Of a stretch of DNA of 64,000 bases, positions 42,262 through 51,117 are shown piece by piece. The DNA lies in assembly GCF_019042735.1 (NCBI RefSeq), contig NZ_JAHQCR010000063.1, positions 1-64,000 on the forward strand, given 5' to 3'. The position numbers and the translations under genes were made by a program. Numbering within the stretch: position 1 is the first letter of the stretch; every line of letters starts with the position of its first letter. This stretch comes from Evansella alkalicola (lineage in GTDB: Bacteria; Bacillota; Bacilli; Bacillales; Salisediminibacteriaceae). The notes below the pieces were generated by a model that was not told where the DNA came from, did no database searches, and saw only the letters and a list, made by a program, of their open reading frames with translations.

Positions 42262-43476
42262 ATGGTACGTAAATTACTTTTTGGTCTTATGTTTTTATCA
42301 TTATTAGTTGCATTGGCAGCTTGTGGTTCTGAAGATACGTCTCAAGAAGAGGAGCAAACTGAGGAAGGAACTAGTGGGGAAGAGACTACTGAAATTGAAA
42401 CTGACACTGAGGAAGAAACAGAAGCTGAAGAAGAAAATGCAGTAGAGGGAGCCTCAGCAGACAGTTACGAAATTTGGGTTGCAGACCAAGGATTAAATGA
42501 AATTCATATTATTGATGGAGCAACTCACGAGATCGTTGAAACGATTGATTTTGCAGATGTTGGTGATAAACCACACATGCTAGTATTTGATGAAGAAGGC
42601 GAGTACGCTTATGTAGCTAACATGGGGTCAGGTACGATGTCTGTCATACGTGCTTCAGACCGAGAAGTTCTTACAACTTTACCTACTGGTGAGGGAGCAC
42701 ATGCTGCTATTCCAAGTCCAGATGGAAAACGGACACTAGTAGCTAATACGCCAGGACAATCTATGACGGAGGTATTAATCGATAAAGAAAATGAAGAATT
42801 TACAGTTGATAGACATTTAGAATTATCAGAAGTAGAGTTACTTCAAGATGAAAGTGAATTTCCTAATCAAAGACCAATCTGTTTACAATATACTGCTGAT
42901 GGAAGCAAGGCTTATGTAACCCTCGGTGGTGGTGGTTTATTTGTTTTAGATGTAGAAAGCTTTGAAGTGATTGAAGCCTTCGGGAAATCAATTGTAGGGG
43001 CACATGGCTGTGGTACAATTCTTTCTCCTGATGGAAAGCATATGTTTGCCAACTCAGGTTCTACAGAATTAGCCGAATACTATGTATTTGATGTGGAAAC
43101 AGATGAACTAATTTACACAGGTGAAACTGGTGGCATTGATGCCCACGGTGTAGCTTTTACTCCTGATGGTGAATATTTATGGATGGTTAACCGTGTAACG
43201 GATGATGCCGCGATTATTGATCCAGAAACCTTTGAAGTAGTTGACCATGTGGAATTTGTTGGAGAGGCTCCAGACTTATTGGCATTTAGTCCTGATGGAA
43301 AATACTTGTACATTTCCTTACGCGGACCAGAACCTGCTACCGGAACACACGACATGGCTGGAGATACTCCAGGCGTTTCAGTGATTGACGTAGAGAATAA
43401 GACAAAGATTCAGTTAATTGAATTAGACTTAGCTGGAGACCCACACGGGATTGATCTAAGGGTTGTAACAGAATAA
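42262..43476 (+). CDS. YVTN-type beta-propeller lipoprotein
   Basis: This is a surface lipoprotein of 404 residues. Lipobox ALAAC (Cys21) is followed by a highly acidic Glu/Thr linker (about 23-68). Five or more YVTN-like blades follow, for example GEYAYVANMGSGTMSVIRAS, GSKAYVTLGGGGLFVLDV and GKYLYISLRGPEP. Such propellers bind ligands or proteins on the cell surface; no enzymatic motif is seen. It has its own promoter and terminator. Confidence 0.87.
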   Translation: MVRKLLFGLMFLSLLVALAACGSEDTSQEEEQTEEGTSGEETTEIETDTEEETEAEEENAVEGASADSYEIWVADQGLNEIHIIDGATHEIVETIDFADVGDKPHMLVFDEEGEYAYVANMGSGTMSVIRASDREVLTTLPTGEGAHAAIPSPDGKRTLVANTPGQSMTEVLIDKENEEFTVDRHLELSEVELLQDESEFPNQRPICLQYTADGSKAYVTLGGGGLFVLDVESFEVIEAFGKSIVGAHGCGTILSPDGKHMFANSGSTELAEYYVFDVETDELIYTGETGGIDAHGVAFTPDGEYLWMVNRVTDDAAIIDPETFEVVDHVEFVGEAPDLLAFSPDGKYLYISLRGPEPATGTHDMAGDTPGVSVIDVENKTKIQLIELDLAGDPHGIDLRVVTE

Positions 43477-43535
43477 AAAATAAAATTACCTTATAGTGAG
43501 ACGTACGTAGGAGGAACTTGTTTTCCAGTGTAGAA

Positions 43536-43571
43536 GAGTGTGTAATGATTTTTATATCATATACACACTCT
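43536..43571 (+). terminator. terminator of the YVTN lipoprotein gene
   Basis: GAGTGTGTA and TACACACTC pair around an AT-rich loop, followed by TTTTTATATT. Confidence 0.8.
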
Positions 43572-43667
43572 TTTTATATTACGGTTAAAAAATATATTGA
43601 CCTACTCTGAATGTAGATGCATTTCGTCGCCGTATCACAAACAATTATAGATTCTTAACTTAAAAAA

Positions 43668-43692
43668 GCTCCCCTATATCAAAGGTGGAGCC
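43668..43692 (-). terminator. terminator of pssA
   Basis: On the minus strand GGCTCCACC and GGGGAGC pair with minor irregularity and are followed by TTTTTTAAG. Confidence 0.75.
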
Positions 43693-43701
43693 TTCTCTTG
43701 T

Positions 43702-44400
43702 TTATTCCTCATTCTTTTTATTATTTTTCCATGTGACAAACCGATAAGCCAAGAATGCGATATACAATGGAGTCGCAATATAAATTAAATATGGAAATTG
43801 CGCATAGGAGCCTATGTAAATAATATAAAGGAGACACCCTAGAAAAATTGTAATAATAGTACCGTACTTAGGAAGTGGTATTTCCTTCAAACTCGGTATC
43901 TTAATTCTGCTAACCATCAAAAAACACAGGGCAGTAAATACTACTGTTGTTATAATCTCAGGCAATGTGTCCCCAAATAAGGTCAATATAGCTAATATTC
44001 CACCAGCAGCTGTAATGGGAACTCCTGAAAAATAATTGGTTGAGGACTTACTTGAATTAATATTAAACCTTGCAAGCCGATATGCACCAAAGAGAGGAAA
44101 TAAACCAGCAACAGCAAAGCCTAATAAACCAAATTGATAAAAATACGTATAGTAAACTAGAAAAGACGGTGCTACACCGAATGTCACAATATCTGCTAAG
44201 GAGTCTAACTCTTTACCAAAGGAGCTTTCCACCTTCAGCATTCTGGCAAATCTTCCATCCATACTATCGAGCATCATCCCAATTAGAATAAGGATTGCTG
44301 CATTGTTGTATTCTCCACTAGCTGCAAAGCCAATGGATAAAAAACCACAATATAAATTACCGAGTGTGAACATATTTGGGATCATTTTTCGAAAGCGCAT
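43702..44400 (-). CDS. pssA: CDP-diacylglycerol-serine O-phosphatidyltransferase
   Basis: This is an integral-membrane enzyme making phosphatidylserine from CDP-diacylglycerol and L-serine. The CDP-alcohol phosphotransferase signature DGx2ARx8Gx3Dx3D is visible in MDGRFARMLKVESSFGKELD followed by SLAD. Seven or eight hydrophobic helices were counted over 232 residues, longer than the 177 residues of the B. subtilis enzyme. The decarboxylase gene psd is not adjacent. GGAG precedes the ATG. Confidence 0.88.
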   Translation of the reverse strand: MRFRKMIPNMFTLGNLYCGFLSIGFAASGEYNNAAILILIGMMLDSMDGRFARMLKVESSFGKELDSLADIVTFGVAPSFLVYYTYFYQFGLLGFAVAGLFPLFGAYRLARFNINSSKSSTNYFSGVPITAAGGILAILTLFGDTLPEIITTVVFTALCFLMVSRIKIPSLKEIPLPKYGTIITIFLGCLLYIIYIGSYAQFPYLIYIATPLYIAFLAYRFVTWKNNKKNEE

Positions 44401-44524
44401 TCAGATCAACTCCAGGGTATGTATACAATAAACTTTAATATTATCTAGAATAATAATTATACCATTTTTTTCATGCTAGAGCGAAGGGAAACAGACACCA
44501 AAACCATTCGATTAGCAAATAAAA

Positions 44525-44579
44525 ACACATGTGATTCAATGAAATGCATGTTGTCACTCATTCATTGAATCCATGTGCT
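44525..44579 (-). terminator. terminator of yfkD
   Basis: On the minus strand AGCACATGGATTCAATGA and TCATTGAATCACATGTGTT pair around a loop of about 20 bases, ending in TTTTTATT. Confidence 0.8.
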
Positions 44580-44596
44580 TTCTATTCAAACATTTC

Positions 44597-45400
44597 TTAC
44601 TTTGGTTGCTTAGTAGTTTGGATTTTAAGGTTTACGTAATCTTGAACAGGAATCCAAGCTCCGATACCTTGCTGTGTCACATTTTTCACTTCCAACCACT
44701 TCTTATCGCCTTTCATTCGGAGATAAACTTCGCCGTAAGTCACTTTCCCTTTTTCATTTACCGCTGGTGCATAGGCTGTTAAATACCCCATCATTTTAGG
44801 TGATACATTATATACCCTGTCAGCTTTTGTTGCATAACCGATTACTGTGGAAAAACTAAGTGGCATTTTTAATTTATCTGATGCCTTTAATAACATCATT
44901 TTTTGAACCATTTCGCCATTAGGAATTTCAGCCGTCAAACCACCTTTAATACGTTTTTGTTGCTCTTGATTATAGTTGATTTGCTTCGCTTCATTTCCGC
45001 CTCGATTATCCAGTACGTTCGTATTTACTTTTTCATAATCCCAGTTAATTTTTGACTCTTCAGATTCATATGCCAAAGGCCATTGACCTAAATAAATAGA
45101 TACATTCATGCCTATTGCTAATTTAGAGCCTTTGATTGTTGATTCATTAAACATTTTAATTAACTCTGGATTTTCTATCGTAATATCTGTTGAATCAAGT
45201 AATTCCGTTGCAAGTTCACTCGGATGAAGTTTTGGCAGATCCTGTGTTGGATTTGGATACGTATTATCTTTAGAAATATCTAATGCTGAATCAGGAATAA
45301 GCTTTTCTTCTTCCTTCTTTCCCTCCTCAGCAAAGGTCATTGGCATCAGTAAGTTCATGAATACAATTGAGACAATAACGCTCAATAGAATCTTTTTCAT
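44597..45400 (-). CDS. yfkD: YfkD family exported protein
   Basis: This is an exported protein of 267 residues and unknown function. It has a signal peptide (LLSVIVSIVFMNLLMPMTFA), an acidic/lysine-rich linker and a YfkD domain with IYLGQWPLAYESEESKINWD and IPVQDYVNLKIQTTKQ. ATG 45400 has GAGGAGG seven bases upstream. The nearby yfkAB gene supports the identification by synteny with B. subtilis. Confidence 0.85.
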   Translation of the reverse strand: MKKILLSVIVSIVFMNLLMPMTFAEEGKKEEEKLIPDSALDISKDNTYPNPTQDLPKLHPSELATELLDSTDITIENPELIKMFNESTIKGSKLAIGMNVSIYLGQWPLAYESEESKINWDYEKVNTNVLDNRGGNEAKQINYNQEQQKRIKGGLTAEIPNGEMVQKMMLLKASDKLKMPLSFSTVIGYATKADRVYNVSPKMMGYLTAYAPAVNEKGKVTYGEVYLRMKGDKKWLEVKNVTQQGIGAWIPVQDYVNLKIQTTKQPK

Positions 45401-45495
45401 GACAATCCTCCTCATACTATTTGGCAATTAATTATGCTTAGTATTTTACTTTTATTTGAAAAATTATCCCTATGAGGAGGAATATTGTCATACTT

Positions 45496-46863
45496 TTATG
45501 ATGACCCTTCTGTTTCTTCTTTCTTATCTTCAATGATGTTTATTTCCTTCCAGCGCCCGAACCTAAAATAGAGCATGGCGATCAAACTACTTACGACAAA
45601 GCTTGCGGCCATTCCGTATGCGATCCCACGTTCATCAAATAACTGGGCGAAAACATATGTGAGTGGATAGCGAAGGACCCAAAATGAAATGGTATTTAAA
45701 ACAAATACTTGCATCATAGCACCTGATGCTCGAACAACACCATTAAGAACAAAGTTAATTCCTAAGAACGGATAAAAGAATGCGATTGATTGTACATACA
45801 TTTTTCCGAAAGCAACTGTCTCTGGGTCTTGGACAAATAAGGATATCATCCATTCCGCGCTCAGAAAAACCATTGCTCCTATTGAAAAGGACACGATTAA
45901 AATAAACATAACACCATTTTTTGCTACAGCATGAACTCTTTCCCAAAGGTTTGCCCCAATGTTTTGCCCAGCCATACTATTCACCGCTGTACCTAGAGTT
46001 AGTGCTGGTAGCATAATGAGACTATCTAGCCGTTGTGCCGCTCCAAAACCCGCTACAACCTCTTCCCCAAACGTCGTGACCACGGTCATGATTGCAAGAA
46101 CACCGCCGGAGATAACCATCATTGACAAGCCTGAAGGAAGGCCTAACTTGAAGATGGACTTCAAATAAACAAGCTTTGGTAGTGTTGGAGCAGAAAACGG
46201 TACTCCCGCCCTGAAGATAGAAAATAGAAGACCATATAAAAATGCTGTCCCCTGGGCTACAATTGTGGCGTATGCAGCACCTGCTATACCAAGATCTAAT
46301 ACATAGATAAATACGGGATCTAAGATAGCATTAAGAATGACTGCAATTACAACAAACCTAACTGGCGTTTTACTATCTCCCATCGCACGCAAAACTGTAG
46401 CTATGAAATTATAACCAAATAAAAAAGTGATCCCAATAAAGTTAATCTTTAAATATGTAGTTGCTAATGGAAGAATCTCTGCTGGCGTACCCATCCATTG
46501 AAGGATTTGCTCTGCCATTAAAAATCCAAAAATACCTAATATAATCGTCATGGCACCTAAAACAACAACAAATGCATTAAGGGAAGATTTAAGCCCCTCT
46601 TCATCTTTCGCACCCGTTTGCTGAGAGAGGATCGTTAAAGCAGCATTATTGAGCCCAATAATAAACGATAGAATTGTAAAAACAACAGTACCAGAAATAG
46701 CTATAGCCCCTAAAGCTTCTGGACCTAACAAATTACCAACCCAAAGAGAGTCAATGAGTTGGTAAGATGTCTGTAGTAGGTTTGTTAAGAAAATGGGCCA
46801 TGAGAAAAAGAGCATTTTTTTAAATATACTCCCATGTGTAAAATCCATTTGGTTATTGGTCAT
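45496..46863 (-). CDS. MATE family efflux transporter
   Basis: This is a Na+- or H+-coupled multidrug exporter. The 455 residues form twelve predicted helices with the MATE hallmarks near the N-terminus (LLQTSYQLIDSLWVGNLLGP) and in each half (AALTILSQQTGAKD; AVNSMAGQNIGANL). It contains no truncation. It is not in an operon with the OsmC gene, which lies 85 bases upstream, though both are on the same strand. Substrate unknown. A second MATE gene lies at 58 kb. Confidence 0.9.
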   Translation of the reverse strand: MTNNQMDFTHGSIFKKMLFFSWPIFLTNLLQTSYQLIDSLWVGNLLGPEALGAIAISGTVVFTILSFIIGLNNAALTILSQQTGAKDEEGLKSSLNAFVVVLGAMTIILGIFGFLMAEQILQWMGTPAEILPLATTYLKINFIGITFLFGYNFIATVLRAMGDSKTPVRFVVIAVILNAILDPVFIYVLDLGIAGAAYATIVAQGTAFLYGLLFSIFRAGVPFSAPTLPKLVYLKSIFKLGLPSGLSMMVISGGVLAIMTVVTTFGEEVVAGFGAAQRLDSLIMLPALTLGTAVNSMAGQNIGANLWERVHAVAKNGVMFILIVSFSIGAMVFLSAEWMISLFVQDPETVAFGKMYVQSIAFFYPFLGINFVLNGVVRASGAMMQVFVLNTISFWVLRYPLTYVFAQLFDERGIAYGMAASFVVSSLIAMLYFRFGRWKEINIIEDKKEETEGSS

Positions 46864-46887
46864 TTATCTCCCTCATCTTTTCTTAAG

Positions 46888-46938
46888 CTACCGTGAAAAT
46901 ACTAATCTTGTGTTGGGGGGCGTTACACTCCACTCCCT
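46888..46938. repeat. dispersed repeat, copy 1
   Basis: CTACCGTGAAAATACTAATC leads into TTGTGTTGG. The first 29 bases match 27 of 29 bases at 53778, with partial similarity continuing to about 46938. It lies between two minus-strand genes, as copy 2 does. Confidence 0.65.
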
Positions 46939-46948
46939 TAAGCCTTTC

Positions 46949-47329
46949 CTAAACAATCGTGAAGCTTTCTGTCAGCTCTACTGAATCAATCACGGTCTGG
47001 GCCATTGGACAGTTCTTTTGGGCCAACACCATTGCTTTTTCTACTTTATCCTCTGACAAGCCTTCTCCAGAAATGGTGTAATGCAAATGAATTTTCGTGA
47101 TTTTATTTGCTGACTCTGGATCTCTAGTGACATCCGCATCTACTGTCATATCCGTAACTGTCATTCGCTTCTTTTCTAATATTTTTCTTAAAACTCCTCC
47201 ACCACAAACTGCGATAGAGCTAACCATTAACTGGTATGGACGGAATCCGTACTCTTCATTTCCTGAGATCTGAATTGTTCCATACTCAAATGTCGTTTCA
47301 AAACCATTTTCTTTCATTTGAAATTTCAT
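46949..47329 (-). CDS. OsmC/Ohr family protein
   Basis: This 126-residue OsmC-fold protein reduces hydroperoxides through two cysteines in characterised members. Both are present here: VCGGGVLRK (peroxidatic) and QKNCPMAQ (resolving). The pattern resembles the OsmC-like YhfA subgroup rather than Ohr. AAGGAAGG precedes the ATG. It may be co-transcribed with the MATE gene. Confidence 0.85.
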   Translation of the reverse strand: MKFQMKENGFETTFEYGTIQISGNEEYGFRPYQLMVSSIAVCGGGVLRKILEKKRMTVTDMTVDADVTRDPESANKITKIHLHYTISGEGLSEDKVEKAMVLAQKNCPMAQTVIDSVELTESFTIV

Positions 47330-47513
47330 CTAATTCACCTTCCTTATTACTTACATTTTCAATTCTATTGTACCCTTCCAATATATAAATCGTCATCTTA
47401 TACGAACTCCGAAATATTTTACTTGTATTCAACCTAAAAGGATTTACAATGGTATAGGATGATCATCTTACATCACATAATCCGACACATTATTATTAGG
47501 AGGTTTTTTCCTA

Positions 47514-48722
47514 TTGGCTATTCATACAAATAATCAAAACAACCCCGTTTATCGCTACTGGGTTCTAGTTGGTATGGTTCTTATCGCAGGTTTTTCACAA
47601 GGTATGCTCCTACCAGTACTAGCCGTCATGCTAGAAACGGCAGGGGTTTCATCGTCTGCCAACGGACTAAATGCAGCTGCATTGTATATTGGTATCATAT
47701 TAATTTCACCTTTTATTGAAAAGCCAGTCCGTAAATATGGCTATAAACCTGTTATTATCATTGGCTTGATTCTTGTCATGATCTCATTAATTTTATTTCC
47801 AATTTGGCAAACTTTTTGGTTTTGGTTCATATTAAGAATTATTGTTGGTATTGCGGATAACTTAATCCACTTTTCCACTCAAATATGGATTAGCACCACT
47901 GCTCCAAGGGCAAAGCGAGGAAGACAGCTAGCATTATACGGGTTAGCCTTTGGACTTGGTTTTGGTATTGGCCCAATGATGACGCAGCTCTTATCCATAA
48001 ATGAGTATTTACCGTTTATCATCGCTTCTGCTTGTAGCGTTATTGCCTGGATTTTTATGCTATTTTTAAAAAATGAGTGGCCGGAAAGTGACTTTGAAAC
48101 TGCTTCACAAATGAATACTTTCTCCCGCTATATTCAAGTGATTAAACTAGCTTGGTTCGCTTTACTTCCAGGTTTTATGTACGGCTATCTTGAAGCTTCC
48201 TTACACGGCAACTATCCCGTTTATGCCATGCGCATGGGGATTGATATTCAATTTGTGACTGTTCTATTACTCCCAAGCTTCGTATTTGGTAGCTTAATCA
48301 CACAGCTTCCCCTTGGTATGCTGAGTGACAAAATAGGCAGAAGTCGTGTGTTGAGGGGAATTATCTTCTTTGGTCTAATTTTGTTCTTCTTAATGAGTTT
48401 CGTTGAGCATATTCCATGGCTGTTATGGACATTATTCACTCTTGCTGGCATGCTATTAGGTTCTTCCTTCTCCTTAGGAATTGCCTATTTAGCTGATTTA
48501 GTACCGGCAAACCTATTACCTACTGGTACAGTGATGACTGGTATTCTTTTTGCCCTAGGAAGTATGGTTGGCCCAACAGTCGGTGGCTGGTTAATCGGAG
48601 TTGTAGGCCAAGGTGCCCTTTATTATTCCATGAGCGGCATGCTCACAGTCATCTTCATTGCTGCTATCATTTTTGAAAAAACAGGGTCTAATAGTGGAGA
48701 TAAGGTTGAGATAGCCTCTTAA
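47514..48722 (+). CDS. MFS transporter
   Basis: This is a major facilitator permease of 402 residues with twelve helices. The cytoplasmic loop 2-3 motif is weak (EKPVRKYGYKPVI), and LSDKIGRSRVLRG marks loop 8-9. It belongs to the drug-efflux type by general shape; the substrate is unknown. Translation starts at TTG 47514, nine bases after GGAGG. It has its own terminator. Confidence 0.88.
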   Translation: MAIHTNNQNNPVYRYWVLVGMVLIAGFSQGMLLPVLAVMLETAGVSSSANGLNAAALYIGIILISPFIEKPVRKYGYKPVIIIGLILVMISLILFPIWQTFWFWFILRIIVGIADNLIHFSTQIWISTTAPRAKRGRQLALYGLAFGLGFGIGPMMTQLLSINEYLPFIIASACSVIAWIFMLFLKNEWPESDFETASQMNTFSRYIQVIKLAWFALLPGFMYGYLEASLHGNYPVYAMRMGIDIQFVTVLLLPSFVFGSLITQLPLGMLSDKIGRSRVLRGIIFFGLILFFLMSFVEHIPWLLWTLFTLAGMLLGSSFSLGIAYLADLVPANLLPTGTVMTGILFALGSMVGPTVGGWLIGVVGQGALYYSMSGMLTVIFIAAIIFEKTGSNSGDKVEIAS

Positions 48723-48782
48723 TACTCTTAGCCTCAAAGGTATTAACTACCCTGCTTTTTAGATCTTCATATCAAAATTTGT

Positions 48783-48823
48783 AAAAAGTGCCCCACGACT
48801 TGACTTCGTGGAGCACTTTTTTT
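48783..48823 (+). terminator. terminator of the MFS transporter gene
   Basis: AAAAAGTGCCCCACGA and TCGTGGAGCACTTTTTTT form a long hairpin with one mismatch. Confidence 0.88.
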
Positions 48824-49148
48824 ATCTAGGCTTTGATAAAAAGTTAATGTATTTATATAAACACTGTTAATATTGTGTGATAGGTACAAGACTACTTCAC
48901 TTTGTTACTCTCCTATCATATTTTTCACCCTAAAAAAATATAAATAAGTGAAAACTGGCTTACAAAAAAATTGAATAAACTACTACTTCTTTTTAAATAC
49001 TAACTATACTGGCTGGCATTCTTAATCTTATATATTATAAGGCACGATTTTTCTTCGAACAGAATAGACATGTAATAAATAAATTTATTGTTTGGTGCTT
49101 TCAAAAAGATATCAAAAATCTGAAAGGAAAGGCATCGGTATAAAATTT
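48824..49148. other. AT-rich stretch upstream of ykuK
   Basis: No gene with a ribosome binding site is visible. It should contain the ykuK promoter, which I cannot place with confidence. Confidence 0.3.
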
Positions 49149-49685
49149 ATGCGAAAACTCCATGCGCTTAATTACTCATTCGAAAACTCGCAAGAAAAAA
49201 ATATGACCTTCGAACAAGTTTTCCAAAGGATACTTCGTTTTATGAAACGGGACCCTAAAGGTAATTTCAGACTTATGTTTGGTACTGATTCACAGGTGCA
49301 TTCTACCTACACTCGTTTTGTCACAGGCGTGGTCATTCAACAAGAGGGAAAAGGGGCCTGGGCCTGCATTCGTAAGGTAGTTATTCCTCGTCAAATGAAA
49401 AATCTACATGAGAAGATTTCATTAGAGACCTCATTAACAGAAGAAATCGCATCTATGTTTACAGAGGAAAGAAAAGATCAACTCATAGATATTGTGTTAC
49501 CACACATTTATAAAGGTGCATCGTTTACAATAGAAGGTCACATTGATATTGGCGCACAAAATCGTAATAAAACAAGACTATATGTGAGGGAAATGGTTGC
49601 AAGAATAGAGTCCATGGGGCTTGAACCTAAAATAAAACCTGAATCATATGTCGCAAGTGCCTATGCAAATCGGTTCACAAAATAG
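49149..49685 (+). CDS. ykuK: YkuK-type RNase H-like protein (DUF458)
   Basis: The 178-residue protein has the DUF458/YkuK fold, related to RNase H: FRLMFGTDSQVH holds the first acidic residue, then ISLETSLTEE and FTIEGHIDIGAQN carry further candidate acidic ligands. The ending SMGLEPKIKPESYVASAYAN matches the family. The start is uncertain; ATG 49149 gives the family length, with AAAGGAAAGG somewhat far upstream. The stop codon lies inside a perfect 45-bp inverted repeat. Confidence 0.82.
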   Translation: MRKLHALNYSFENSQEKNMTFEQVFQRILRFMKRDPKGNFRLMFGTDSQVHSTYTRFVTGVVIQQEGKGAWACIRKVVIPRQMKNLHEKISLETSLTEEIASMFTEERKDQLIDIVLPHIYKGASFTIEGHIDIGAQNRNKTRLYVREMVARIESMGLEPKIKPESYVASAYANRFTK

Positions 49686-49717
49686 TCGGGGACCTGGTCC
49701 CCGACTATTTTGTGAAC
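49673..49717. repeat. perfect 45-bp inverted repeat overlapping the ykuK stop
   Basis: The arm GTTCACAAAATAGTCGGGGA plus CC is followed by a single T (49695) and then its exact reverse complement, 22 bp per arm. The last four codons and the stop of ykuK form part of the left arm. It can act as a terminator on either strand, though the T-run is short. Confidence 0.95.
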
Positions 49718-49735
49718 TTTTCAATTATTAAAAAA

Positions 49736-49775
49736 GTGTCTCCCATATTCATATCGGAAATGCTTTGGGAGACAC
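49736..49775 (-). terminator. terminator of the VLRF1-type gene
   Basis: On the minus strand GTGTCTCCCA and TGGGAGACAC pair around a 20-base loop, followed by TTTTTTAATAATT. Confidence 0.85.
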
Positions 49776-49795
49776 ATTTTATATTTTATATTGAT

Positions 49796-50587
49796 CTATT
49801 GAAATACTTGAGCAAGAACTTTCGAAGATTGTGAGTTACTTAAATTTTTCATGACACACTGGTCAACATCAATTCTCACTTGCGCTTCTAAAGTACGGAC
49901 TAAGTCAGGCTCACCAATTATATAAACTGACTCCCATTTACGATCACGTTTCATTTGTTCTATTTGATTTGCCATTTTTTTATAAAATCGATTTAAATTA
50001 TTTTCAAACCTTTGCTGATAATCGTCAACATGATTGGCACTTGAAGCTATCCTATCCGTTGATGCTGCCCCTTTCTTCACTTTCCAATCATCCGTTTCTA
50101 TATCAAATTCATAAACTCTCGTGTCCTTAATTTCTCCCAGTTCAGCATCATAAATCTTGATCTGATCTAAATTCGGCATGATAATCCCTGTCCTTGGAAA
50201 CGCTTTCTGAAATTCTTCCAACTGATCTAATACTGGTGCCTTTTCCCAATGGAAACTTGTATCAACTGGCAATTGCAAGTAGTGAGAAGACCACAACCCT
50301 TCTTCAGAAGCAAAAATCACAACACTTTTCTGCAGGTGAGACTGATTCCCACGAATTTCCTTCTCTACTTTTCTCCTGAGTCTTTTATAACTTTTAAGCT
50401 GATCTTCTTCTCCTGATAAAACTAAATACTCCTCTAACCGCTTCAAACCATTTTTTAGTCGTATTTTCCATTCGCCCTTCTGCTGATCCTGCTCTGACCT
50501 ATCCGTATTTAAGTAAACTGACAATACACATTTTCCCTGCTCACATTGGAATTCCTTTAATGCTTTCAAATCATTGCGTAATGACAT
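49796..50587 (-). CDS. VLRF1 / aeRF1-type release factor-like protein
   Basis: This 263-residue protein resembles the bacterial group related to archaeal/eukaryotic release factor 1 and Vms1. Visible features are an N-terminal baRF-type domain (QGKCVLSVYLNTDRSE; KSVVIFASEEGLW), the central linker RTGIIMPNLDQIKIYDAELG, and a C-terminal L7Ae-like portion (FENNLNRFYKKMANQIEQM; SVYIIGEPDLV). Family knowledge suggests a role in releasing stalled nascent chains. A classical GGQ motif is not visible; whether it hydrolyses peptidyl-tRNA is unproven. Confidence 0.75.
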   Translation of the reverse strand: MSLRNDLKALKEFQCEQGKCVLSVYLNTDRSEQDQQKGEWKIRLKNGLKRLEEYLVLSGEEDQLKSYKRLRRKVEKEIRGNQSHLQKSVVIFASEEGLWSSHYLQLPVDTSFHWEKAPVLDQLEEFQKAFPRTGIIMPNLDQIKIYDAELGEIKDTRVYEFDIETDDWKVKKGAASTDRIASSANHVDDYQQRFENNLNRFYKKMANQIEQMKRDRKWESVYIIGEPDLVRTLEAQVRIDVDQCVMKNLSNSQSSKVLAQVFQ

Positions 50588-50748
50588 TAAGTTATTCCCC
50601 CTTCAAAATAGCATGTACAGATATGTATCCTTAAACATGCCATCTCAAACATCTTTTTTCCTTTGAATGATATGTACTGTAAGTAACTTCAATTTATGCC
50701 TGTGTATATAGGATTCGTTACATTTTTTCTTTTTTACTTCAACTTTAT

Positions 50749-50766
50749 TTATCCACATGTGGAAAA
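50749..50766. promoter_or_regulatory. pair of DnaA-box-like sequences
   Basis: TTATCCACA (50749-50757) is a perfect DnaA box and is directly followed by TGTGGAAAA in inverted orientation. It is isolated and may be incidental. Confidence 0.35.
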
Positions 50767-50776
50767 AATCGTTTTT

Positions 50777-50986
50777 AATTTTAGTTGCGAGGTGTCGGAT
50801 CTGGAGACAGTTTGATTGCTTTTTTGTATCTTTTGTCGTTAGTTGCTTGATCTAACGACAATCCCGCTCGCTCTCCAACCTCTTTTGTCGCCAGTCACCT
50901 CATCTAACGACATTCAACTAACCAGATCTACTTTATTTGTCTTCAGTTGGAGTTGGCTCGATATAAGCAAAATGAGCTATGGTTGG
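50777..50986. repeat. second 52-bp-period hairpin repeat family (about four decaying units)
   Basis: The best units start at 50831 (TTTTGTCGTTAG ... CTAACGACAA) and 50883 (TTTTGTCGCCAG ... TCTAACGACAT), exactly 52 bp apart. A third, weaker start (ATTTGTCTTCAG) is at 50935, again 52 bp on. A degenerate copy precedes near 50777-50830 (GATCTGGAGACA against GATCTAACGACA). The sequence is unrelated to the 38.5-kb array but has the same unit length and hairpin design. Confidence 0.75.
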
Positions 50987-51055
50987 TTTCTGGTCATTAA
51001 TCGAGGAGAACCGAATCATGTCCCTTAAAACCTATTTCCACGCCAAATAAAAAAA

Positions 51056-51082
51056 GGATAACCACCTTGATGATGGTTACCC
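51056..51082 (-). terminator. terminator of the ytxH-like gene
   Basis: On the minus strand GGGTAACCATC and GGTGGTTATCC pair, followed by TTTTTTTATT. Confidence 0.8.
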
Positions 51083-51117
51083 AAATCTCCGTTCCTCCCC
51101 TAGAAGAAACAAATCAC

